Source: Cacajao melanocephalus
Taxonomy: Eukaryota > Chordata > Mammalia > Primates > Pitheciidae
Reading direction: 5' to 3'
Assembly (NCBI GenBank): GCA_963573385.1
Contig: CAUYLG010048326.1
Location: 1 to 64,000, forward strand
Length of the DNA: 64,000 bases
Shown here: piece after piece, positions 10,440 to 23,141 of the stretch
Layout: each line of letters begins with the position of its first letter
Position numbering within the stretch: position 1 is the stretch's first letter
The notes under the pieces: model-generated
Databases searched by the model: none
What the model saw: only the letters and a program-made list of their open reading frames with translations
What the model was told of the DNA's origin: nothing
Made by a program: the position numbers and the translations under genes

Positions 10440-11115
10440 AAATAATGGTATTTCTTTGATTATGCTGACTTTTTTATTTGAGTGTCTGAGCGTATTTTCA
10501 TACCATCATTCCTTTTATGTTTGAAAATTTACTACTTTCTTATTGATTTTTATTTCAATTGCACTAAATTATAATTACATTTTAACCAGTATTACTGCTT
10601 TTATAAAATTTTTGTATAACTGTTTACTAATCCAAGAAAATTTATTATATTTTGTTTATTTTAATATGTATTATATTTTTAGTGATGTTGGGATTACTAA
10701 GCAGATTATTCTATCACCTGCAGATACTTATGAGTTTACCATCTCCTTTAGGTAGTATTTTTATTCCTTTTATACTATTGCCTGGCTCTTCCAGACAAAT
10801 ATTTTTAGTCTCACATTTTCCCTCAGCCAAAAGAAATGCCTTTAGGAAATCACCAATAATTTTGTTATCTACTGTTGTTTTGAGATAAATGTTAGTAAAG
10901 TACCCTTCTATTTCCAGTTTATTAAGAACTATTCTCAAAAATTATTGTTGATGCCTGTCAACTATTTTGGTATCTCTAGATATAATTAATTTATCCTTTG
11001 ATCTGTTGAAGTGATGAAATATAATAATGGATTTCCTAATTTAAACATAATTGGTTTCTTAAACCATATTTTGTTATTACAGGATTAATACAATGCTAAA
11101 TTAAATTTGGAGAGC
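10440..11115 (-). mobile_element. Old LINE-1 (L1M) ORF2 fragment, antisense
   Basis: The plus-strand text follows the complement of L1 ORF2 in order, for example ATTTATCCTTTGATCTGTTGAAG, then the TTAAACCATATTTTG...GGATTAATACAATGCTAAA block. It is highly diverged and its frames are broken. The left edge is uncertain. Confidence 0.45.
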
Positions 11116-12445
11116 CTTGAGAATTTTATTATGTGTTTCTTTTTCTCTAAAATTTAAAAACATAATGTAAAAGTCTAAGCTATAATATTAGACTTCCCTT
11201 ACTCTTAGTAATTATTTTCCAAATCTAGTATCTATTTGTCTCCACTTCAACGGGACTTACAGAATTTCAGGAAATGGTAGGAAACTTTGGACAAAATTTC
11301 ACAGAAATTGTGGGATTTGTACTGGCTGTTCAATGAAATGCTGGATATTCATAAACAGAAGGGAAGAAGATGTCGTGAAATCTTCAAGTATAATTTAAAG
11401 ACAGGGAATTTTAAAAAGGGGTAGGCAAAGATAGAGCTGTGTTTCATATGTTCTATGAGCAACACTTGGACATATTCAGGAGGTCTTCTAAAAAAAAAGC
11501 AATGAGATATAAGTGAAAGAATAGATTCATATCATATTGAGTAGGGTGTTAAATATTGAGAAGTCTGAATTTTATTAAGTAGTTTCTCAGTCAGGAATTG
11601 ATATGGAAAATGATATTTTAAGAATATAACTGCTATGCTTGTGTGGGGGCTGAATTATAGGAACATAATCTAGAAAAAGATACATTAATAAGGAAGTCAC
11701 TGCAGTCCTCCAAGGGTAGTTTAGCATTCTTGCCATGTGTGAAAGATCTGATTAAAAAATCATCTGTTTTGTAATAAGATCGTTGTTTATAATGACAGTT
11801 TTTGCATTTTGGACAACAATTTCCTAATTTTACCCTTGAGTTCTTTGAAACTCTTAGGTAGATGTCAATTGGCCTGTCAATTTATCTACATAAACAGATA
11901 TTCCTAACAGAAACCTTTAATTTTTTATTGGGATATATGATGCCAGAAAGAGAATTTCTCTTCACCCATTTGCTATAGAAGAATATGTTGCAGTTTTATT
12001 TTATTTAAAGACACATGATGATACTGTAAGAATTTGGATTTCATGGTAAAAATTTTACAGCTGAGATACTTTTTATAATGCTGTTTTATGCTAAATATCT
12101 AAATATGGGAAAGCAAACATGATTTTAGTCAACATCCTCTAAACATGTCTCTTGTATGGCTTTGGTTAGCACCGTGTAAAGCCATTCCTCAGAGAAAAGT
12201 AGACTTAACCGAAGCGTAGATTTTGTTTGTGACTTTTCTATTAGAGATAGGTTTCTTATTTGGGATAAAATTTATTAAACCCAATGGCAAAAAACACAAT
12301 TAATTTTGAACCAACCTAATATTAAATTAAAAATTTCCGTACAGAGCTTGGGACAAACCCATAGGCAACATAGATCCAAATCTCCTCTCTACACTTCTAA
12401 TAAGTACTCAAAACAAAACAAAAAAAACATTGTAATATCTTTTAG
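11116..12445. other. Unassigned AT-rich stretch
   Basis: No confident repeat or gene. It lies left of the second candidate exon. Confidence 0.5.
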
Positions 12446-12526
12446 GGAATAATAGGAACCATGTGTTTTATATCCTATCAAGTAGTGCTTCCAGTACGAA
12501 AGCTACAACCGAAGAATTTTGAACAG
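12446..12526 (+). other. Candidate 81-nt exon, open in phase 0
   Basis: Acceptor TTGTAATATCTTTTAG ends at 12445 and a strong CAG|GTAAGA donor follows 12526. The 81 nt read through as 27 codons in the first frame, from GIIGTMCF to PKNFEQ, with no stop; the other two frames have stops. The acceptor pyrimidine tract is short. I do not recognise the peptide. Its phase (0 in, 0 out) does not fit directly after the phase-1 candidate at 1919-2011. If both are real they are not adjacent coding exons, or they belong to a non-coding RNA. Confidence 0.28.
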
Positions 12527-13523
12527 GTAAGAACTCACAGGGTATTGCTCTCATGAGCCCTTCTTTAGGAAACAACTAGATAATTTCACCCAAACTAAAA
12601 ATCACTGAGGCACATTTCAGCAAAATGTCTGAATGTATTTTAATGCAAATCTAAGACAAAATAAAGGTGCACATAAGAGTAACTGATGATATATGTCTAG
12701 GCAAGTATAGACATTGTATAAGTATGTAGTGGGGGTTTGGGCCAGGAATGGGAGTAAAAAAGTGAGCCGTAGAATAATCTCATTGTTTTCCTCTTATATG
12801 ATAGCTCACAAATCAAGTTTTAGAGATATTAGCATATTTATTCATATAAAAGTAAACATAAAGAAAAATAATTCTATTGATTAAAATAGATATGTAGGAG
12901 AGGGAAATCAGGAAAAAAGAATAAGTCAATAATAATTTACTTATAGGCAAAAATTCAATATTGCTTAAAAGAAAAGGAGTCAGAATTTTGTACTAAAGCA
13001 ACTGCTACAATGAAGGACACAAGTTCTTGTACACATAAAGGTTTACACAAAATAAAAAAAATATGGAAGATTGATGTCCAATAATGACAGAGATAAGAAA
13101 ATTCATAGTAATATTAATACATGTATATGTAAATCTACCAATAATACCAATTGTATGTGTTTGCATACCTAAGTCAAATGATTCATAAAGTTTGAAAATG
13201 GAAAGTTTGGCAAAAGTAATAAGTAAAACAACAATAATGAGAGTCTATAGGCAAGAATTTTTACTATATACTTAAATGGGGTTGAGTAGTGTAGATGCCA
13301 TCACTTACACCTTTTCACCTTGGGACAGACCAAAACTATGACAGATTTAGAGTGGTATCTCACTCTGAAAGTGCCCTGGGAGGTTCATAAATCTTCACAT
13401 TGATGTTTTTATAGCAGATTCCTAAGCATATTAAGAATTAGAAAATGTCTTATGAAAAAAATTTCTTTCAAAAGATATGTATATTAAAGAAAATTCAGGG
13501 AATACAGCCGTGTAGAAAGAAGA
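12527..13523. other. Unassigned AT-rich stretch
   Basis: No gene or named repeat. Several A-rich and ATA-rich runs. Confidence 0.5.
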
Positions 13524-13825
13524 GGCTGAGCGTGGTGGCTTACGCCTGAAATCCCAGCACTTTGGGAGGCCAAGATGGGCGCATCACGAGATCTGGAGTT
13601 CAAGACCAGTATGGCCAATATGGTGAAACGCTGTCTCTATTAAAAATACAAAAAAAGTTAGCCAGTTGTGGTGGTGGGCACCTGTAATCCCAGCTGCTTG
13701 AGAGGCTGAGGCAGGAGAATCACTTGAACCCGAGAGGCGGAATTTGGTTGCAATGAGCCAAGATTGTGCTACTGCAATCCAGCCTGGGTGACAGAGCAAG
13801 ACTCTGTCTCAAAAAAAAAAAAAAA
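13524..13825 (+). mobile_element. AluS element
   Basis: Full dimeric Alu: GGCTGAGCGTGGTGGCT start, ATCCCAGCACTTTGGGAGGC, a mid A-rich linker, GTAATCCCAGCTGCTTGAG, and an AGACTCTGTCTC end with a 17-base A tail. Confidence 0.95.
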
Positions 13826-14556
13826 GAATAGAGAAAACACAGTTGCTTTAACCAGTCATAAACACTTGATTTTTCAAGTACTGTTAGGTGGATACTTTCA
13901 TTTTCAGGTTATTGAATATGCATGCAACATATATCTGCATATATGTACTGCATGTACGATCTTTAAAACAAAGTTAGAATATATTAAATATACACCTCTG
14001 TTAGGGTAACATATTCATCCATTCCATTAGGATATATGGACATCTACGGGAGCACGGACATCCTTAACTTTTTGTGAATCATGGTTTATCATTGACACTG
14101 TGATTCTATTCCATCTCTTATGTCTACTGCTATAATATCATGCTGAATTTTGCAGATTTACCTTTTGTTTTATATCTAGAAGGCTTTTTCTTCTATGACT
14201 TTTGTTTTTAAAATGATTTCAGTATTTATTTATTTTAGAAACTATTACACCTGAAAACTAATCATTACACTCCAGAAACATTATTTAAATATTTAGTTTG
14301 AATTTATATTTTCTTTGAATTTGTTGTAATGAACTAATATCCACTCCTCTCACATGTCTCCATTTCGTCTTTATAAAATGTGATAATTTTTCTTTAAATT
14401 TGCATCAAGTATTTTTCTAGTATTTCTTGTTGATTTTATCCTTAGTTGCTTGGTTTTTTTGTTGTTGTTGCATCTGAGAGTATTGTTCTGTTTTCTCATC
14501 TCCTGAATACATAGAATATTGATTCTTGAATTTTTGCTTTCTACCTGAGGAATATT
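13826..14556. other. Unassigned; possible old L1 debris
   Basis: The 14130-14550 part has the T-rich texture of antisense L1M ORF2 but no block I can place with confidence. Confidence 0.4.
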
Positions 14557-15839
14557 AAAGCCAACAAAAACAGGCAATAGGGAAATAACTCCCTACTCAA
14601 TAAATGGTGCTGGCATAACTGGCAGGCACATGTAACTGTGTGCCATATGTGAAAGTATGAAACTAGATCCTTCCATTTCACCATATGCAAAAAGTAATTC
14701 AGATTGAATTTAAAGTTTAAATGTAAGACCTCAAACTATAAAACCCCAAGAAGAAAACCTAGGAAATGTCCTTTTTGACATAAACCTCAGCAAATAATTT
14801 TTGACTAAGTCCACAAAAGCAATTGCAACAAGAAAAAAATTTGGCAAGTGGGACCTAATTAAACTAAATAACTTCTGCACAGCAAAGTATCAACAGCATA
14901 AATAGAAAACCTACAGAATGGGAGAAAATATTCACAAACTATGCATGTGACAGAGTTCTAATAAGCAGAATCTACAAGAAACTTCAGCAAATCAGCAAGC
15001 AAGAAACAGGTAGTCCCATTAAAAAGTGGCAAAGAACATGAACAGGCACTTCTCAAAAGAAGACACACAAATGGCCAACAAACATATGAAAAAAATGCTT
15101 CACACCACTAACTGTCAGAGAAATGCAGATCAAAACCACAATGAGATACCATCTCACACCAGTCAGAATGGCTGTTATAAAAGCGAAAAACAGATACTGG
15201 CATGGCTGTGGAGAAAAGGGAATGCTTATACACCGTTGATGGGAATGTAAATTGGTTCAGTCACTATGGAAAACAATCTGGAAATTTCTCAAAGAACTTA
15301 AAACATAGCTACCATTAGAACCAGAAGTCCAATTATTGGGTATATATATCCAAAAGAAAACAGGTCATTCCACCAAAAAGACACATGCACTAGTATATTC
15401 ATCCCCATACTATTAACAATAGCCAAGAGATCAACCTAGTGGCTCATCAAGGTGGATTGGATGAAGAAAATATGGTACATATACACCATGGAATACTATA
15501 CAGCCATTAAAAGAATGAAATTATGTCTTTTGAAAAAACCTAGATGAAACCAGAGCCCACATTCCTAAGCAAATTGGTACAGGAACAGAAAACCAAATAC
15601 CATATATTTTCACTTATAAGTGGGAGCTAAACATAGAGCATACATGGACATAAACATAGGAATAATGAACACTGCAAACTACTAGAGTAGGGAGGGAGTA
15701 AAGTGGGCATGGGTTAAAAAAACTACCCATTGGGTACTATGCTTACCACTAGGGTGCAATATACCTATGTAACAAACCTGCACAGGTAACTGAGTACATG
15801 TATCTAAAATAAAAGTTGAAATAAAAAAATAAAAATAAA
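14557..15839 (+). mobile_element. LINE-1 3' portion (ORF2 end plus 3' UTR)
   Basis: A long collinear match to the 3' part of L1 ORF2: AATAAATGGTGCTGGCATAAC, AACCACAATGAGATACCATC, ATACACCATGGAATACTATA and CACTTATAAGTGGGAGCTAA. The 3' UTR follows and ends in GTAACTGAGTACATG and an A-rich tail. ORF2 is split by frameshifts and stops; an open piece at 15026-15250 is its C-terminal remnant. It is 5'-truncated. The level of divergence suggests an older primate L1 (L1PB/L1MA-like). Confidence 0.92.
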
Positions 15840-16440
15840 ACAATATAAATTACTTCATTGGTTCTAATAAATGCAGCTATACTACTTAACTTTCTAAATT
15901 ACCAGTCATTTGTTCATGATACGAATTATTTAGGTTGATATTTATATATCAACTATAGTTATTTAGTTTTTTTAACTCTAGTTATAATGTGTGGTTGTTC
16001 ATATTTACATCCTAAACCTGTCGGGCTTCCAGTTCAGCAATCTATAGAAATAGGTATGATGCAAAATTATCAAGACGTATAATAAACACTTTAATATTTT
16101 GAGCACACTTAAATATATCATGAGAAATAAAGTAGTAAAAGTATTATTAAATATATACTTGATATCTGTATACTGATAAATGAAAATGCATATTTGATAA
16201 GAAATAATTTTGTTCTATCAATGCCTTCCAGCCATAGATTACCAATTGAATAAGTTGTGCTTATTAATCACTGCATTGAAAAAAAACACATAGTGTGGAG
16301 AACTATGGAGTGTCTTAGTAAGAGAGTGTTAAAGAGGAGTTATTACAGGATTTAGAAATGTGTTAGTGAATTTGGGGAAGACTTAAGGAAGTACAACTTT
16401 GCTCTGAATTAGATGATATCAAGAAGGTGGAATAATTATG
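15840..16440. other. Unassigned AT-rich spacer
   Basis: Nothing recognised between two L1 fragments. Confidence 0.5.
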
Positions 16441-16690
16441 TGATTACTTTTTATTTTTAAATTAAAAACATTTATTGGACAAATTATAATTGAAAAATAA
16501 TAATTGCACTTATTCATGAGGTATATGGTAATGTTTCAATACATATAATGTATGGTGATCAGATCAGAGTAATTAGCACATACATCATCTCAAACACTTA
16601 TCATTTCCTGGTGCTGGGAACATTCACTATCCTTTCAGCTCTTTGAAAAAAGATTATTCTTAACTATGGTCATCTTCTAGTGGTAAGATT
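16441..16690 (-). mobile_element. LINE-1 3' UTR fragment, antisense
   Basis: Matches the complement of an L1MA/L1MB-type 3' end: TTTATTTTTAAATT, then ATTCATGAGGTATATGG, GTGATCAGATCAGAGTAATTAG, CATCATCTCAAACACTTATC and TTAACTATGGTCATC. The same block order is seen at 47380-47590 and 48246-48475. Confidence 0.78.
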
Positions 16691-18269
16691 ATATATGACT
16701 TCACATAAAATAGCATAAATATATATATATGCACACATTAATTATCATATAACAGATGTAACATAGTTAATGAGATTTTTTTAATTAGGTGATATGTATC
16801 TTGAGATAGAATATAAAACAGCTTTCTCTCTTTTCAGATGTTATAGATGAATTATGATAGCGAATAATGTTTTAGTATTTTTAAAATTGCAACAGCCACT
16901 TTTGTGAGTTTTTTAAATAAATGGATTTTAAATGAAATATTGATATCTACTAAACATAATAATGGATATCTACTAAAATATAACAACATTGACTCAATTA
17001 ATTGAGTAGGTCTGGTAATTTTCCTGTCCACTGGGATCATGTTGTAATTTATATATTACGTAGGACTAGAAAATAATAGCTGCATGTTTTCAAATTTCAA
17101 CATTTTGGATATTAAAGATATCATAAATAATATATGTTCTATGTAAGTTGGTGTTTCTGTTCAATAGAATACAAAAAAATAAGCTGTTCTGCTATTACAC
17201 TGAAGAAGAAATAAGGCCACATATAATACAAGACCTTAGATCTAGATGAATGTTTAGCTTTAATCATCAAGTCAGCAGGGGATTTTATTTCAACTAGCAA
17301 CACTTAAAACTCCAGAACCAACAATTGCTTTTGAAGAATGTCTTTCTACTGGTAATTCATTGTAATTCTGTTCAAAACAAAGTTGTGAGTGCTGTAGAAA
17401 GTGACAACCTCAAGTAGAAAAAAATAAGTGAAAGGATAACAATTCGCAAAAGGATAATTCTCAAGCTGAGTAACTTTAACTTTGTAACAATTTTTCTTGT
17501 CTCTTTGTTTTAAGTGGTCTATATATATGTACAAAGTAAGCAAAATATCACAGATTTAGTAATATTTTGCTCTAATAAAATACATCAAGATGTTAATGTT
17601 AAATATGTAAGATATTTGTGGAGACAAACAAGAATGTAACCTCATTTTCATCCATTTTGAGCAAAGATATTAAAAATATTAGAAAATGGCTTATTTTCAC
17701 TTTTCAGAATATCCTAGTGGTATTTCTTTCTTTTCTCTATTATCTTTTACATCTGTATTTTATTCACAATTGGTCATTTGCTATACACTGGCAAATGGTG
17801 CTAGCTTTATTTTTCCTTGGTGCTCTTACGTGTTAGTTTCTTTTTCCAAGCAATTCTTTTCCTCCTTACATGGTGATATGCATTTGTTCTGGAACCATGA
17901 TACATGCACTTGATTCATACTGCAGATACAAAGAAAATACCAATTGGCATAGCTTATATTTATTTATTTATGTTTATTGCTTTGATATGATTAAAGTGGT
18001 CCTAAGCAGAAATTATATTTATTTAGAAATATATCTATTATTTTGAACTCTTGCCTATAAGTTATTTATTCACTTAGTCCACTAGAATAAAAAAAAAGTG
18101 CATTCTTTATAGATATTTCCTTAATGCCCCGTAGGAAACACATCATATAAAGAGTAAGAAACAACCCACTAAGAAAGAACAGAGGTTTATGTTGCTAATT
18201 AGAATTGGACTGACTCCATCCTGATTATTTCAAGTTCATAAACTTGCTCAAGGGAAGTTATCTTTAGAA
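16691..18269. other. Unassigned AT-rich stretch
   Basis: No gene recognised. Overlapping plus-strand open frames at 17618-17913 are leucine/phenylalanine-rich products of T-rich DNA without domain features. Confidence 0.5.
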
Positions 18270-18843
18270 CCAGGGTGTGAAATGTGGAAAATTTTCATCG
18301 TCTTTGAGTTTTCAATGTGCTCTTGTTCAGAGCATATGGGCTTCTTATGCATATGGAATAGCTAAAAAAACTAGTGTCTCCCAGAGAGTACATGACAACA
18401 AGAGTGCTACTAGAAGCGAGATTTCTTGTTCTCCTTTTCTGATAGACAAAGGACTCCTCCGTGTCCTAATTTGTTATGTGGGGCGGGGTGCAGCAGGGGG
18501 TAGAGAGCCATGGTAGTGATCAAGTCGTGGCGAAAGTTGAGAGTTAAGTGATCCTTCTAAAGTTAAAGTAATCATTGAAATTATAGTCCCAACTAACTCC
18601 ATACAGGTTTACTTGCTGCATCTTCGGTTAATTTATACACAGTCACGTACATACTAACACAAATGCATTTCCTCATTCTTCCTCCTCAAAATCTCTTATT
18701 TCCTGTCCTGCCGGAAATGTCCCATCCCTCAGCTGTGGGGATTCTGGTAGATGTGAGTTCACACAAGTTAAATTTTCTCATAAAAAGTCTTTTTTGATAG
18801 GGGAAGAGGTGGGAGAGAGGGAGAAACAGAAAAAGAGTGAAAC
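18270..18843. other. Less AT-rich, CpG-containing unassigned segment
   Basis: This block has several CG dinucleotides (GAAGCGAG, CTCCGTG, GGGGCGGGG, GTCGTGGCG, GCCGGAAATG), a GGGGCGGGG GC-box-like motif near 18481 and a polypurine GGGAGAGAGGGAG run. A 79-codon open frame (18277-18516, plus) shows no domain. It could be an old unique regulatory segment or a very diverged repeat next to the LTR. Confidence 0.3.
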
Positions 18844-19582
18844 TGTAATGGCCTAGTGGGTTCACCTTGCCTGCTGCCTAGACAGAGTCGATTTATCAAG
18901 AGATGGGAATTGAAACGGAGAAAAGAGTAATTCACACAGAGCCAGCTGTGCTAGAGACCAGAGTTTTATGATTATTCAATTCAGTCTCCCAGAGTATTAG
19001 CAGATCAGTTTTCAAAGATAATTTGGCGGGTAGGGGGGTTTGGGAGTGGGGAGTGCTGATTGGTCAGGTTGGAGATGGAATCATAGGGGGTTGAAGTGAG
19101 GTTTTCTTGCTGTCTTCTGTTCCTAGGTGGGATCACAGAACTGATTGAGCCAGATTACCAGTCTGAGTGGTGTCCGAATATTCATTCAGTGCAGAGTCTG
19201 CAAAATATCTCAAGCACTGGTATTAGGTTTTACAATAGTGATGTTATCCCCAGGAGCAATTTGGGGAGGTTCAGACTCTTGCAGCCAGAGGCTGCATGAC
19301 CCCTAAACCATAATTTCTAATCTTGTAGCTAATTTGTTAGTCCTTCAACGGCAGACTGGTCCCCAGGCAAGAAAGGGGTCTTTTTGGGAAAGGACAATTA
19401 TGAATTTTCTTTCAGAATCAAGCCATAAATTGAATTTCTTCCCAAGGTCAGTTCAGCGTAGGCCCAGGAATGAACAAGGACAGTTTAAAGATTAAAAGCA
19501 AGGCAGAGTCCCTTAGGTCTGATCTCTTTCACTGTCATATTTCCTTAGTTATAATATTTGCAAAGGCCTTTTTAATACTTCA
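18844..19582 (-). repeat. ERV1-type LTR, minus strand
   Basis: On the plus strand it starts TGTAATGGCCTAGTGGGTTC and runs to about CTTCA. On the minus strand it ends in the ERV-style AAGGTGAACCCACTAGGCC...TTACA, preceded by TTGATAAATCGACTCTGTC and the polyA-like ATAATCATAAAACTC. It carries GATTGGTCAGG, an inverted CCAAT box. The sequence is close to an LTR type I have seen many times in human DNA but cannot name. No PBS or polypurine tract is visible on either side, so it is probably a solo LTR. Confidence 0.65.
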
Positions 19583-20659
19583 TACAATCCAGGAATATCA
19601 GTTTTAAAATTAAACGTATTTTCCTTTGAATGTATTTTGGTGGAATGTCTTAGTTGCTCACATGACAGTACTGTAAACTAAGAAATAATGTAATTCCCGT
19701 TCCTTTGGTGGTGGACAGGAGAGGGTATTTGTGGTAACAGCTGGGATCGTGTAGAGGTTTCTGACTAGCATGCACATTTTCAGAGGGAAAAAAATATTTA
19801 AATGTTTCAACATTAAAATGTTTTCAAATATCTTGAATTTTCTCTTTGTTTACTTATCTAAGCATCTTAAAGCATACCTAAAATGCAGTATTAGAGTAAG
19901 TGATTATTTAGCTATGATTATCTAGCTATGATTATCTCTTAACTCATTTGTATATTCACATATCTCTGAAGTTTATTTCCAAGCAATCTTCCAAGCAATC
20001 TTCAATCTTTTCTCCTTTTAATTGCATGAGGTCTTTAACTATTTGGCCGTTTTCAATCTCAGGTGTTTCATTTATCATAATTTTTTAGTAACTGTTGTAG
20101 CACCAAAATATTTTGTTATTAATATTAGGTGTAATAATAATATAAAAACTACCACTGTTAGAGTACTTTATGATTTACCAAGCTCGCAATGCCCTGTGTA
20201 AAATGTGAAATCCAATATTTATTAACATTAAATTTTAGTTTCAATTAATTTCAATTAATTGAAATCTTATATAAATGAAATGCAATTACTTAAAGAAAGT
20301 TTAATATACAGAAATTTAAGGAAAATAAACAGGACCTAAATTTGTTTGCTTCTAGTACTTTTTTCTATGACTAGCTGATTTACATAGTGGCAATCATATA
20401 ATACATATATATGCATTTTTAAATTTTGTTTTTTGATTTTCTATTATATAAAAATACTGTTATGAAATCTGGAATAAACCTTTTGTAAGAAAGAAAGAGT
20501 GCATAATTGGTAAGCATTTAAAAATAATTTCAACTAATAAATACTTAAGGAACAATAAACTGCTATATGATTTGTGAATGTTTCTTAGCAATTTAGAAAA
20601 AATTTTAAAGAAATTCTTAACTGTGTATAAATGCAGAGAAACAACCTTCCTCCCAAGCC
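19583..20659. other. Unassigned AT-rich stretch
   Basis: No gene or named repeat. A small direct repeat, TTATTTAGCTATGATTATCTAGCTATGATTATC, split here as two ~14-bp copies, lies near 19903-19936. Confidence 0.45.
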
Positions 20660-20950
20660 AATAAAAAGAAAAAAAATAGTCACAACAGTTTTGGAAAGCG
20701 CTGTGGAAATTTGTTACAAAACTGTCAATACTCTAATATGGTTTGGCCCAATAATTCTACTCCTGGGAAACAATATTAACAGAACAATAATAAAAACAGT
20801 AAATAGAGGCAAAATATGCATTTAAAAATCTTTTTTAAACATAAAAACTAGAAAATAGTTTAAATGCTGAATAAAAATGATTTAGAGGGCTTGCAGTCTA
20901 TTGCTTCAATTCAGTATTATGCATTGATTAAAAATGTTTGCCAACAATAT
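20660..20950 (+). mobile_element. Old L1M/HAL1-like ORF2 3' fragment
   Basis: Contains CCCAATAATTCTACTCCTGGG followed by AACTAGAAAATAGTTTAAATG and TATGCATTGATTAAAAATG, the order of the L1/HAL1 end region. Diverged, with no frame. Confidence 0.6.
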
Positions 20951-21344
20951 GTTTCTAACAATTTCCAATAATTTTGTGATCTCTGGAATTGGTTCTTCTC
21001 CATGTTTCATTTTATACTCATGTTGGTTTGGCTCATATTAACAACATCTAGAGGTAGAGAGATTCCTTAATACTCTGTTAAATGAAAGCCTAAGGCTTTA
21101 ACTAGAGCAACTCAACTTACTTGTTTCTCCTTGAACTAGTTTACTGTGTCAAAGAGGAGTGAGGTGGGAATCCCAGGAGCTCATGACAGATCAATATCCT
21201 ATACTATAAGGGTGCTATGTAATGGGGACAGATTATAATGAAATTGGGTAGGCAAGTTACTATGGTTTCAAAAGAAAACTTGTGCAGATATAAGAGGGCA
21301 ATTGTCACTTTGCAGGTCTTCAATAAGAAACAAAGGAATAAAAA

Positions 21345-21545
21345 TACAATGACATTTATTGAGCTTTTAAACAAATTAATTTTTCATCTTATCAACAACC
21401 TGGCAAAATTGGTACTACTGTCAACAATTTACAAATGGGAATGCGGAAGATTATTGGGCAGAATTAATGTGTCAAAGTTATAGTCACTAGTATTTGGAAT
21501 CAGTTTAATTTTAAATCCCATCGTCATTCTACAGCTCATGTTACT
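21345..21545 (-). mobile_element. MIR SINE, antisense
   Basis: The plus strand reads as reverse-complement MIR: GACATTTATTGAGC, then TATCAACAACCTGGCAAAATTGG, TTTACAAATGGG and a degenerate right part. Ancient mammalian SINE. Confidence 0.62.
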
Positions 21546-22563
<1,018 letters not shown>

Positions 22564-22882
22564 ATAGTATGCAGCTGTACTGAATTATGTCTAAAATTGT
22601 ATCTGGTTCAGAATAGCTGTTGTTTCATAATTCTACCTAAACAGTTATTCCAGTAGTGTGTGCACATTTTATGTTGAATTGTGTACTCATAAATACATGA
22701 TGATTGACTTGACAAATATTGAGTGTTGACAAATATCATACAATGGCCAAGAAGAGATGTGGACTATTTTTCTTTATTGAGATAGACTCTTTGAGGTGTA
22801 AGCAAATTAATTTTTTCCTAATCTTTTTTCCTAATTTTTATCTTTAACTCTAGAGTAATAAGTGCAATAAATATCCTAAATA
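22564..22882. other. Unassigned spacer
   Basis: Nothing recognised; includes a TTTTTTCCTAATC direct repeat near 22812-22840. Confidence 0.45.
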
Positions 22883-22888
22883 TATGTA

Positions 22889-22953
<65 letters not shown>

Positions 22954-23077
22954 AGAGAGAGAGAGGGAGAAAGATAGATAAAGAGATAATCCATATACAA
23001 ATGAGAGAGAGAAAGATAAAGAAATATCCTTAGTACACACACATACACACACACACACATATATGTGTGTGTGTGTA

Positions 23078-23135
<58 letters not shown>
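22883..23135. repeat. Compound microsatellite (TG)n(TA)n(GA)n, two modules
   Basis: First module: TG to about 22908, TA to 22950, then GA-rich to about 22980. A spacer of GA/ATA-rich DNA follows. The second module starts with CA repeats (23034-23058), turns through ATATAT into TG repeats, then TA (to 23109) and GA (to 23135). The CA-to-TG turn forms a near-palindrome centred at 23061/23062. The 117-codon minus-strand open frame here is an artefact of the repeats. Confidence 0.95.

Positions 23136-23141
<6 letters not shown>

Noticed and set aside
15026..15250. 74-codon open frame
   Set aside because: C-terminal remnant of frameshifted L1 ORF2, not a separate gene.
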